A stretch of DNA of 64,000 nt from Nocardioides alkalitolerans. GTDB taxonomy: Bacteria > Actinomycetota > Actinomycetes > Propionibacteriales > Nocardioidaceae. Below the pieces are notes generated by a model. It did no database searches and was not told the DNA's origin. It worked only from the letters and a program-made list of their open reading frames with translations. The stretch is taken from contig CP116227.1 of the NCBI GenBank assembly GCA_038184435.1, positions 1,240,001 through 1,304,000 on the forward strand, given 5' to 3'. Both the position numbers and the translations under genes were made by a program. The stretch's first letter is position 1; the number at the start of each line of letters is the position of its first letter. Of this stretch, positions 16,415 through 23,936 are shown one piece after another.

Positions 16415-18985
16415 TCAGCGGGGGATCACCGAGAAGAGGAACCGCTTCTTCACCATCAGCCAGATGAGTGCGAGCACGGTCGTGTGGACGAGCGTGCCCT
16501 GCCACCAGGAGCCGCGGTCGAGGCCGGGGATGTTGCCGACCGCGAGCACGAAGAAGACGTGCACGATGAAGACGTAGAGGCTCGCCGCGCCCAGCGGGAT
16601 CCAGAACCACCCGATGACCTTGTTGATCGGCTTCCACATGGTGGTGAGCACCGCGTAGGCCACGACCAGCATGAGGGCCAGGTCGACGAGGCGGCCCGGC
16701 TGGAGGAAGACCCGGGTGTAGGCGTTGTCGTAGAGCCAGCCGTAGGAGCCCTCGGGGAACGGCGAGGCGGAGTAGCCGAAGGTGTGCGCCAGCCACAGCC
16801 ACACGAGCGCCCCCGCATAGCCGAAGACGAAGAGGGCGCACCCGATCTTCCCGGCCCGGCTCACCAGCGCCCGCGTGACCTGGCGGCGGTAGACGCCGAG
16901 CACGAGCCCGTGGGTGAAGGCGATCTGCCAGGTGAGCAGCGGGAAGACGGCCTCGAACTGCGACGGGAGCACGTGGACCTCGGACACCGCGTTCCACACG
17001 AACAGCGCCCACGACACGGCCAGGACCAGCCACCACATGCCCCGCTTGATGAACCACATGAGCACGGGGAGCAGCAGGCTGAGCACCACGAACAGCCCCA
17101 TGATGTTGAAGACCCACGGGCCCATCTCGAGCAGCAGCAGCTGCCGGACGGCGTACCACGGCGGCGGGTAGTCGAACAGGCGGGGCGCGTTGGCGTAGAG
17201 GTCGTAGACCTGCCCCGAGACCGCCTGACCGTTCTCGCCGGTGCCGCGGTCGGTGAACGTCGTGATCACCGTGGCGTCGACGAACGGCAGGAGCCCGAGC
17301 AGGTAGACGAGGACGACGACGACCAGCGCGACGAGGTACTGCTTCCGCGCCCGCTTCCACATGGTGACCGCGGTGACCCACTCGCCCAGCTTGCGCACGG
17401 TCGGGAGGTAGATCATGCCGAGCACGATCCCGGACAGCAGCACGAACATCTCCGCTCCGGTGATCGCACCGACCGCGTTCAGCGTGATGTAGGAGTACGG
17501 GCTCGTGACCTCGATGTGGGTGATGACGACGGCGAGGATGATCCAGCCGCGGAACAGGTCGAGGCGCTGGTCGCGGGGATCGTTCTCGTCGGGGTAGCGC
17601 CACGACGGCACGTACTTGCCGGCGATTCCGGCCAGCGCGAACAGGAGCGCGAGCAGGGCGACGCAGAAGACGATCCACCCCATCTCGGCGCCGATGTCGT
17701 CCGCGGCGGGCTGCCGGCCCTGGGCCGTGGCCGCGTTCGCCGCCTCCTGGTCGAGCACCCGCGTGACCGGTCCGACGTCGACGCCGTCGGAACCGAGGTC
17801 GGAGCGGAGCGCATCGGCCAGCTCCTGGGTGCGCGTGGCTCGCCAGTCGACGACCCGGTCGCCGGCCTCCGCCTCGGGGCGCCGCTGCTCCAGCCACGAG
17901 ATGCCGCGGATGAGGGGGTAGTCGGCGTTCGCCTCGAAGACCTGCTGCCACCACCCCTGCTTGATGGCCAGCTCGGGGTCGCCCTCGCCGTCGGGGATCC
18001 ACAGGGCGCCGGTCTCGACGAGCATCGGCAGGTCGTTGGCCTCGGCGAAGCGCTCGTAGAACGGCGTGCCGCCGGTGCCCTGGTTGTAGTTGAAGCGCTC
18101 CTCCAGCCGATCCCGGTACGCGTCGGGCGTGGCGACCCGGTCCAGCTCGAACCCCTCGCTGGTCTCCAGGTCGCCGGTCTCGCCGTCACCGTCGAGGCCG
18201 AGGTCGTTGTCCACGCGCCCACGGTCGGGGCCGAAGTGGTAGAGGGTGAGCCCGACCCAGTCGACGACGTCGTCACCCGGCCAGTACGGCCCGTAGGGGT
18301 CGTCGCCCTCGTCGAGGCGGCCGTTGCCGTCGGTGTCGAGCTCGGCCGCCTCGGTCATCCGGTCGGGGTCGACGTCGCCGTACGCCGCGCCGTACGGGTA
18401 GCCCGCGCCGTACACCGGCGCCCACACCATGGCGGCGTGCGGCGTCGCGCCGTGCACCTCGTCGGCCAGCGCGCGGAACGCCGCGACGTACGCCCGCGGC
18501 TGCTGTCCCCAGCCGTACCAGGTGCCGTTCATCTCGGGCGCGAAGCGCACGAGGAAGTAGGAGTCGAGCTCGCGGTGCAGCTCCACGAGCTCGTCCGCGA
18601 AGGCCGCGGCGTCGTCGGGCGTGAGCTCGTCGAGCGGTACGACCGGCTCGAGGCTGACCACCGCCACGGCGCCCTGGGTGGCCGCCTGCTCGACGAACTG
18701 CCGCAGGTACGTGCGGTCGTCGTCGCCGAGGGGGTAGTTGACCCGCTGCGTGTAGAGCGACGGGCCTTCGCCGAGACGATTCGCGTAGTCGGCGGCGGAG
18801 TCCTCCGTCCACGTGAGGCTCGGGCCGAACCACGGGCTCCCGGGCGCCGGCAGGCCCGGCGGCGCGTCGTCGTCGGCGGCCGAGGCCGGCGGCGCCCAGG
18901 ACAGCAGGCCCGCGACGAGCGCGAGGACGGCGACGACGAGCGCCCCCCGCACGGAGCGCGCGCGGTGCGCGGACGACGCGGTCAC
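16415..18985 (-). CDS. Secreted GH26-like glycosidase fused to an OpgC-type membrane acyltransferase
   Basis: An 856-residue fusion. A signal peptide ends at about PPASA (residue 36). An exported GH26 (beta-mannanase family) domain follows at about 40-400, with proton donor Glu151 in FAPEMNGTWYGWG, PGDDVVDWVGLTLYHFG, and nucleophile Glu324 in MLVETGALW. From about 430 on there are some ten membrane helices of the OpgC/acyltransferase-3 type, with RLDLFRGWIILAVVITHIEV at about 474. OpgC enzymes succinylate glucans, so this protein may trim and acylate the polymer made by the upstream synthase. The GTG start overlaps the kinase stop (GTGA), and it is the last gene of the operon. The inferred polymer chemistry is not proven. 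Confidence 0.82.
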   Translation of the reverse strand: MTASSAHRARSVRGALVVAVLALVAGLLSWAPPASAADDDAPPGLPAPGSPWFGPSLTWTEDSAADYANRLGEGPSLYTQRVNYPLGDDDRTYLRQFVEQAATQGAVAVVSLEPVVPLDELTPDDAAAFADELVELHRELDSYFLVRFAPEMNGTWYGWGQQPRAYVAAFRALADEVHGATPHAAMVWAPVYGAGYPYGAAYGDVDPDRMTEAAELDTDGNGRLDEGDDPYGPYWPGDDVVDWVGLTLYHFGPDRGRVDNDLGLDGDGETGDLETSEGFELDRVATPDAYRDRLEERFNYNQGTGGTPFYERFAEANDLPMLVETGALWIPDGEGDPELAIKQGWWQQVFEANADYPLIRGISWLEQRRPEAEAGDRVVDWRATRTQELADALRSDLGSDGVDVGPVTRVLDQEAANAATAQGRQPAADDIGAEMGWIVFCVALLALLFALAGIAGKYVPSWRYPDENDPRDQRLDLFRGWIILAVVITHIEVTSPYSYITLNAVGAITGAEMFVLLSGIVLGMIYLPTVRKLGEWVTAVTMWKRARKQYLVALVVVVLVYLLGLLPFVDATVITTFTDRGTGENGQAVSGQVYDLYANAPRLFDYPPPWYAVRQLLLLEMGPWVFNIMGLFVVLSLLLPVLMWFIKRGMWWLVLAVSWALFVWNAVSEVHVLPSQFEAVFPLLTWQIAFTHGLVLGVYRRQVTRALVSRAGKIGCALFVFGYAGALVWLWLAHTFGYSASPFPEGSYGWLYDNAYTRVFLQPGRLVDLALMLVVAYAVLTTMWKPINKVIGWFWIPLGAASLYVFIVHVFFVLAVGNIPGLDRGSWWQGTLVHTTVLALIWLMVKKRFLFSVIPR

Positions 18986-19419
18986 GATCGCCGCTCGCAC
19001 CGCAGGGTCCAGACGTTGCGGCTCCCCACCCGCTCGTAGGCCAGGTCGTCGAGGGCCGCGATGGCGAGGGCCAGCCCGCGGCCGCTCTCCGCGTCCGCGT
19101 CCGGCATCACGACGTCGCTCAGGTCGAGGGCTGCCGGCTGACCGTTGTCCTCGATCCGCCCGTGCAGGCCGCCGTCGCCGTCCCCGTCGATCTCGACGAG
19201 GAGACGGCGCTCGTCGGCGTGGGCGTCCGCGGCGTAGGCGTGCTCGACGACGTTGCCGAGGATCTCCATGAGCGCGGTCACGAAGCGGAGCTGCTCGCCG
19301 GCGCCGACCTCCGGGTGCTCGGACCACGCGGCGTCGAGGGCGTCGTGCGCGGTGTCGAGCGCCTCCGGGTCGGCCGGCAGCTCGAGACGGGCGACGGGGC
19401 GCCCGGTGGGCTCAGACAT
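18982..19419 (-). CDS. RsbW/SpoIIAB-like anti-sigma/switch kinase (HATPase)
   Basis: A 145-residue GHKL ATPase of the RsbW type. The N-box is LMEILGNVVEHAY (Glu52, Asn56), followed by EDNGQP and the ATP-lid glycines SGRGLALAIAAL. Such proteins phosphorylate a partner STAS protein and bind or release a target. The start is ATG 19419, 8 bases inside the end of the STAS gene; the frame upstream (to 19527) is not needed. Its STAS partner and an opposing phosphatase lie in the same operon, but no sigma factor does. Confidence 0.86.
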   Translation of the reverse strand: MSEPTGRPVARLELPADPEALDTAHDALDAAWSEHPEVGAGEQLRFVTALMEILGNVVEHAYAADAHADERRLLVEIDGDGDGGLHGRIEDNGQPAALDLSDVVMPDADAESGRGLALAIAALDDLAYERVGSRNVWTLRCERRS

Positions 19420-19744
19420 CGAAGGCGCTGGCGACGTCCGGCCGGGGCCGGAGCACCTTGTCGAGGTTGGTGAGCTGGAAGACGGCGAGCACCTCCGGCG
19501 TCGGACGTGCCACCCGCAGGTCGCCACCGGCCTGACGGGCCGCCTTGAGCCCGCTGACGAGGGCGCCCAGCCCGGACGAGTCGAGGAACGTGGTCTCGCC
19601 GAGGTCGACGACGACGCGGTTGGTGCCCGCGTCGACGACCTCAGCGAGGGCCTCGCGGAGCCTCTTGGCGGCCACCATGTTGAGACGCCCGCGGGGCACG
19701 ACCACCGCGATGCCGCGCTCGGTGGACACGTCGATCTCGATCAT
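19412..19744 (-). CDS. STAS-domain anti-sigma factor antagonist
   Basis: A 110-residue single STAS domain of the SpoIIAA/RsbV type. The phosphorylation loop FLDSSGLGAL is intact (Ser56, with Ser57 adjacent), as is the opening PRGRLNMVAA strand-helix. It would be the switch protein phosphorylated by the next gene's kinase and dephosphorylated by the GAF-PP2C protein. The ATG overlaps the synthase stop (ATGA), an unusually direct coupling to a glycosyltransferase. Confidence 0.9.
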   Translation of the reverse strand: MIEIDVSTERGIAVVVPRGRLNMVAAKRLREALAEVVDAGTNRVVVDLGETTFLDSSGLGALVSGLKAARQAGGDLRVARPTPEVLAVFQLTNLDKVLRPRPDVASAFDV

Positions 19745-21759
19745 CGGGCTCCTTCAGAGGTGTCGGGCGGGGAAGGTGGGGCGGAGGAGGTCGGGGACGG
19801 GTCGGCCGCGGCCGAGCTGGCGGCGAACCCGCGGTAGCGCACGGCCTGGATGATGACCGAGAAGATGACGAGGTCGAAGACGACCCAGACCATGTTGAGC
19901 GACGTGCCGAGCCAGGAGGCCTGGCCCACGGCGAGCCGCACGACGCCGGCGACGGCGGCGAGCACGAGCAGCCCCATCGCGATGAGCTGGGGACGGACGA
20001 GGTCCCAGCGCTGCACCGTGGACTCCTTGGCGACCTTGGGCGTCACCGAGAAGTCCAGCGAGCGACCGAGGAACACGTTGCCGAAGGCCGACGTCACCGA
20101 CTTGATCCAGACCGGGAACAGCGCGAGCGAGTACTGCTGGCCGCGCCACGTGGGTCTGCCCGCCGCGGCCACGAAGAAGAGCAGCTGGTTGAGCACGAGG
20201 AACGGCACCAGCCGCCAGAAGAAGTCCGAGCTGAGCGCCTGGACGGGGAGCACACCGATCGTCAGGTAGACCACCGGCGCCGCGATGTAGACGAGGGCCG
20301 CGAACCCGGACAGGTAGCTCCACATGGTGGCGAAGTACATGAGCCGCTGCGGCCACGAGAGGCCGCGCTGGGTCAGCGGGTTCTCGCGGAACATCACCTG
20401 GGCCGTGCCCTGGGCCCAGCGCAACCGCTGCGTGAGCATCGACTCCAGGTCCTCCGGCGCGAGCCCGTGGGCGAGCACCTCGTCGTGGTAGACCGTCCGC
20501 CACCCGAGGCCGTGGATGCGCATGCAGGTGGCCATGTCCTCGGTGACGGAGATGGTCGCCATCGGCATCACGGGGATGGCCTCCCCGGACCGGTCGACGT
20601 CGATGGCCCGCACGAGCGCCTCGACCGCCTCGATGGCCCCCAGGGGCGACAGGTCCCGGGCCGTGACCCGGTCGAGGCTCTCCAGGCTGACGGTCGCGAG
20701 CGTCTCGTCGGACTCGCCGAGCTCCTCGAGCGCGGCGATGACCTCGAGGTCCGCGGCCACGAGCTCGAGGTCGGCCGCGACCAGACGGCGGCGGATCTCC
20801 GCGACACGGGCCTGGAAACGGTAGGTGACGTCGAGCAGCGCCCCGCCGCGGTCGATCTCCCGCTGGGCCCGGCCCACGTCGTACAGCACCTCGTCGAGGG
20901 CGGTCGCCACGGCGGTGTCGTCGGGTCCGAGGTCCTTCCGTGCCGCCGTCAGCACCGTCCGCGCCGAGCGCAGCGCCCGCGTGACGCCCAGGGTGGTGTC
21001 GTGCACGTAGCGGGCGATGCCGACCTGGATGAGCGCCTCGCGTCGGATCACCGCGTTCGAGCCGCAGAAGAAGGCGGCGTTCCAGCCGTCCTTGCCCTGC
21101 TGGATGGGACCGTAGAACAACGGTGCCTGGCTGCCCAGCGGGTCGGACTCCGGCACGTTGACGAAGTACTGGGGCGTCTGCACCAGCGCGACCTCGTCGT
21201 CGGCGAAGTAGCCCAGCGTGCGGTCGAGGATCTCCGGCACGGGGATCTGGTCCGCGTCGAGGATCAGGAGGAACTCGCCGTCGGTGGCCAGCAGCGCGTT
21301 GTTGAGGTTGCCGGCCTTCGCGTGCCGCGGCATGCCGGTCCACTCGGGCGACCGCGTGATCCAGCCGATGCCGAGCTCCTCGGCGAGCGCCTGCATCTCG
21401 GGGCGGTTGCCGTCGTCGAGGATCCAGGTGCGGTGGGGGTGCCGGATGGCGACGGCGGCGACGGCCGTGTCGCGCACGAGCTCGGTGGGCTCGTTGTAGG
21501 TCGTGATGAACACGTCGACGGTCGCCTCGGGGTCGGGCGGCGGCGGGTCGCCCCGTTCCTTCAGCCGCCACATCGTCATCCCGAACAGCAGGGAGTCGAT
21601 CATGCTGTAGGTCTCGGCGAGGATCAGCGGCACGGCGATCCACCAGGCCGACCAGTGCACCGAGAACATCCAGCGCCAGGTGATGTAGTTGATCCCCAGC
21701 AGCGCGGTCAGCACGACCACGCAGCGGAGGAGCAGCAGGCGGCGCGTCACGAGGCGCAC
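19741..21759 (-). CDS. Cellulose synthase-like processive GT2 glycosyltransferase with a large helical insertion
   Basis: A membrane GT2 of 672 residues. Two N-terminal helices precede the catalytic domain, which has TTYNE, DDGNRPEM, the metal-binding DADQ, FFCGSNAVIRREAL, the catalytic-base segment TEDMATCMRIH, and QRLRW at about 442-446, which marks processive polymerases. Six or so C-terminal helices form the export channel. There is no PilZ domain, so c-di-GMP control is not indicated. About 147 residues (roughly 252-398), charged and helical with LRSARTVLTAARKDLG-like segments, interrupt the catalytic domain just before TED. Product is unknown. Adjacent partner-switch genes suggest protein-level control. 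Confidence 0.85.
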   Translation of the reverse strand: MRLVTRRLLLLRCVVVLTALLGINYITWRWMFSVHWSAWWIAVPLILAETYSMIDSLLFGMTMWRLKERGDPPPPDPEATVDVFITTYNEPTELVRDTAVAAVAIRHPHRTWILDDGNRPEMQALAEELGIGWITRSPEWTGMPRHAKAGNLNNALLATDGEFLLILDADQIPVPEILDRTLGYFADDEVALVQTPQYFVNVPESDPLGSQAPLFYGPIQQGKDGWNAAFFCGSNAVIRREALIQVGIARYVHDTTLGVTRALRSARTVLTAARKDLGPDDTAVATALDEVLYDVGRAQREIDRGGALLDVTYRFQARVAEIRRRLVAADLELVAADLEVIAALEELGESDETLATVSLESLDRVTARDLSPLGAIEAVEALVRAIDVDRSGEAIPVMPMATISVTEDMATCMRIHGLGWRTVYHDEVLAHGLAPEDLESMLTQRLRWAQGTAQVMFRENPLTQRGLSWPQRLMYFATMWSYLSGFAALVYIAAPVVYLTIGVLPVQALSSDFFWRLVPFLVLNQLLFFVAAAGRPTWRGQQYSLALFPVWIKSVTSAFGNVFLGRSLDFSVTPKVAKESTVQRWDLVRPQLIAMGLLVLAAVAGVVRLAVGQASWLGTSLNMVWVVFDLVIFSVIIQAVRYRGFAASSAAADPSPTSSAPPSPPDTSEGAR

Positions 21760-22946
21760 CGGAAGACGGCGAGGACCGTCACGTCGTCGAGCGGGGCGCG
21801 GCGGCGGGTCAGGGCCCGCACCTCCTCCAGCAGCGCCGTCGGTGTGGGGGAGCGGCGCACCACGACGTCGAGCTCCGGCCAGGGGTCGAGCGGGTCGTCG
21901 AGCACGTCGAGGATGCCGTCGCTGACGATGACCAGGCGGTCGCCCGGGTCCAGCACGGACGTGTGCTCGCTCCAGTGGTCGTCGGGCAGCACGCCGAACG
22001 GGCGGTCCTCGCCGGCGAGCACCTCGTATCCTCCACCGGCCTTCACGATGGCCGCGAGGCCGGCACCGGCGTCCACCCAGCGGGTGTAGCCGTCGTCCAG
22101 GTCCACGGCCGCCTCGAACAGCGTGAGAAAGGCGCCGGCCCCCTCGAGGTCGGGCAGGAGGCTGCGGGCGACCTGCGTCGCGACGACGCCGAGGTCGGCT
22201 CCGGAGACGACCGCCTGGTGGGTCGCGCGGACCGCCGACCGAGCGCCGGCGCCGAGCAGGGCGGCGCTCGTGCCCTTGCCCATGACGTCGCCGACGCCGA
22301 GGTGCAGCACGCCGGCGCCGACGCCGTAGTCGAAGCAGTCGCCGCCGACCGCGAGGGCGGGGAGGCAGATCCCGTCGACGAGCCAGCCGTCACGGTCCAC
22401 GGGGACCGTGGGGAAGAGCGCGGACTGGACCTGCCGTGCCTGGCCCATCTCGCTCGACGACACGAGCTCGTGCTCGGCCCAGGCGGCGAGGTCGGCGAGG
22501 TCGGCGCGCTCCTCGTCGTCGAGCTCACGGCTGCTGCCGTGGAAGAGGCAGAGCGTGCCGACCACGTTGCCGAGGTGGTCCTTCAGGGGGTGGCCGGCGT
22601 AGAAGACCACGTCGCCCCCCGCGACGACCGGCAGCGCGCTGAACCGCTCGTCGTCCCGGGCGTCCGGCACCACGAGGAGGTCACCGATCGCCTGGGTGGT
22701 GTGGCAGAAGGTGTCCCGGCGCGGCAGGGTGCCCGTCGGGAGACCCTGGGCACTCGGCATCCAGGCGTGGCGGGCGTCGAGGAGGGTGATCGAGGTCGCG
22801 TCGACGCCGAAGAGCTTCCGCGCGAGCCGGGTGATCCGGTCGAGCTGCTCGTGCGCAGCGTCGACGGTGTCGGCGATGCTCGCGGCGGCACGCTCCTGCG
22901 CCGCGGCTCCCTCGCCCGACCTGACCTCGGGTACGACGTCGTCCAC
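21747..22946 (-). CDS. GAF-domain PP2C/SpoIIE-type serine phosphatase
   Basis: A 399-residue phosphatase. An N-terminal GAF domain (about 25-165; DTFCHTTQAIGDLLVVPDA and HPLKDHLGNVVGTLCLFH) would sense a ligand or redox state. A PPM/SpoIIE catalytic domain follows (about 185-395) with the metal ligands in GGDCFDY, GDVMGKG and VSDGILD. It should reactivate the STAS protein of this operon. The start is GTG 22946 and the end overlaps the glycosyltransferase by 13 bases. It is the first gene of the operon, divergent from the response regulator. Confidence 0.88.
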   Translation of the reverse strand: MDDVVPEVRSGEGAAAQERAAASIADTVDAAHEQLDRITRLARKLFGVDATSITLLDARHAWMPSAQGLPTGTLPRRDTFCHTTQAIGDLLVVPDARDDERFSALPVVAGGDVVFYAGHPLKDHLGNVVGTLCLFHGSSRELDDEERADLADLAAWAEHELVSSSEMGQARQVQSALFPTVPVDRDGWLVDGICLPALAVGGDCFDYGVGAGVLHLGVGDVMGKGTSAALLGAGARSAVRATHQAVVSGADLGVVATQVARSLLPDLEGAGAFLTLFEAAVDLDDGYTRWVDAGAGLAAIVKAGGGYEVLAGEDRPFGVLPDDHWSEHTSVLDPGDRLVIVSDGILDVLDDPLDPWPELDVVVRRSPTPTALLEEVRALTRRRAPLDDVTVLAVFRCAS

Positions 22947-22990
22947 GTCCTCTGCTCCGCTCCCCTAGACCAGCGCCCGGAGGCGCAGCG

Positions 22991-23013
22991 GTGTCGGTGA
23001 CGAGGACCACGCT
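22991..23013 (+). promoter_or_regulatory. Possible PafBC-like promoter of the OmpR-type regulator
   Basis: GTGTCGGTG (22991-22999), eight bases, then CACGCT (23008-23013) copies the layout seen before uvrB and gapA, but the -10 lacks its first T. It would give a leader of roughly 100 bases. This is the weakest of the set. Confidence 0.25.
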
Positions 23014-23116
23014 AGCGTGGCTTCAAGGGAACCGCGCGCAGGCCATCAGGTTGCCGTGTTTTTTCCTCAAGATCGTTGCGGTCGGCCGATGGATGACGGG
23101 GAGCAGGAGGGTGGCA

Positions 23117-23875
23117 GTGGCGGACGGGACAGCGGATCCGGGACAGCGGACGGTGCTGGTCGTCGACGACGACCCCGACCAGCGCGAGCTCGTCGCGATG
23201 GTGCTGGGCAGCGTGGGCTACCGGATCGAGGAGGCGTCCTCGGGCGCGGAGGCCGTGGAGGCGACGCGCACGCACGCCCCCGACCTCGTCACGCTCGACC
23301 TCGGGCTGCCGGACATGGACGGCACCGAGGTGTGCCGGGCGCTCCGGGAGTTCAGCGACGCCTACGTGATCATGCTGACGGGCCGCGCCGACGAGTCGGA
23401 CCGCCTCGTCGGGCTCGACGTGGGCGCGGACGACTACATGGTCAAGCCCTTCTCGCCCAAGGAGCTGCGCGCCCGGGTGGCCGCGGTGCTGCGTCGGGCC
23501 CGACCGGCCGCGGAACGCGCCGTACCGACGCCCATGAGCGCGCCCGCGTCGGTCGTGGACCCCGACCGCGGCCTCGTCGTCGTGCCCGACCGCGAGCTCG
23601 CGCTCGTCGACGGCGTCCCGCTGCCGCTGACCGGCGCCGAGGTGCTCGTGCTCGCCGCCCTCGCCCGCGAGCCGGGCCGGGCCTGGGAGCGTCGGGAGCT
23701 GGTGCGGGCCGTCTGGACCGAGGAGTTCGGGGAGTCGCAGTTCCTGCTCGACGTCCACGTCGGCAACCTGCGGCGCAAGCTCCGCAAGGCCGGGGTGCGC
23801 GAGGAGTGGATCCGGAGCGTCGGGGGCACGGCGTACGCCTTCATCCCGAGTCGCCCCACGTCCGCACCTGACTGA
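23117..23875 (+). CDS. OmpR/PhoB-family response regulator
   Basis: A two-domain regulator of 252 residues. The receiver (about 15-130) has VVDDD, phospho-acceptor Asp61 in LVTLDLGLPDMDG, MLTGR and the VKPFSPKEL lysine. The winged-helix DNA-binding domain (about 150-245) has LTGAEVLVLAALAREPGRAW and the recognition region DVHVGNLRRKLRKAG. I chose the GTG at 23117 because AGGAGG ends 6 bases before it. No sensor kinase gene is adjacent. Its position divergent from the partner-switch operon makes that operon a candidate target. Confidence 0.9.
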   Translation: MADGTADPGQRTVLVVDDDPDQRELVAMVLGSVGYRIEEASSGAEAVEATRTHAPDLVTLDLGLPDMDGTEVCRALREFSDAYVIMLTGRADESDRLVGLDVGADDYMVKPFSPKELRARVAAVLRRARPAAERAVPTPMSAPASVVDPDRGLVVVPDRELALVDGVPLPLTGAEVLVLAALAREPGRAWERRELVRAVWTEEFGESQFLLDVHVGNLRRKLRKAGVREEWIRSVGGTAYAFIPSRPTSAPD

Positions 23876-23879
23876 CGGG

Positions 23880-23885
23880 TAACCT
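23880..23885 (+). promoter_or_regulatory. -10 element before the GT4 gene
   Basis: TAACCT lies about 50 bases before the ATG at 23937, between the regulator and the glycosyltransferase. An AGGAG Shine-Dalgarno follows near the start codon. No convincing -35 is seen. Confidence 0.35.
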
Positions 23886-23936
23886 TCCCGAGCGCGCAGC
23901 CCGCAGGCCGCGCGCCCCCGAGCGTCAGGAGTCCGG

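Noticed and set aside
19420..19527. Longer N-terminus for the RsbW-like kinase
   Set aside because: The extra residues are Arg/Ser/Pro-rich shadow of the STAS gene. The ATG at 19419 gives a standard-length kinase.
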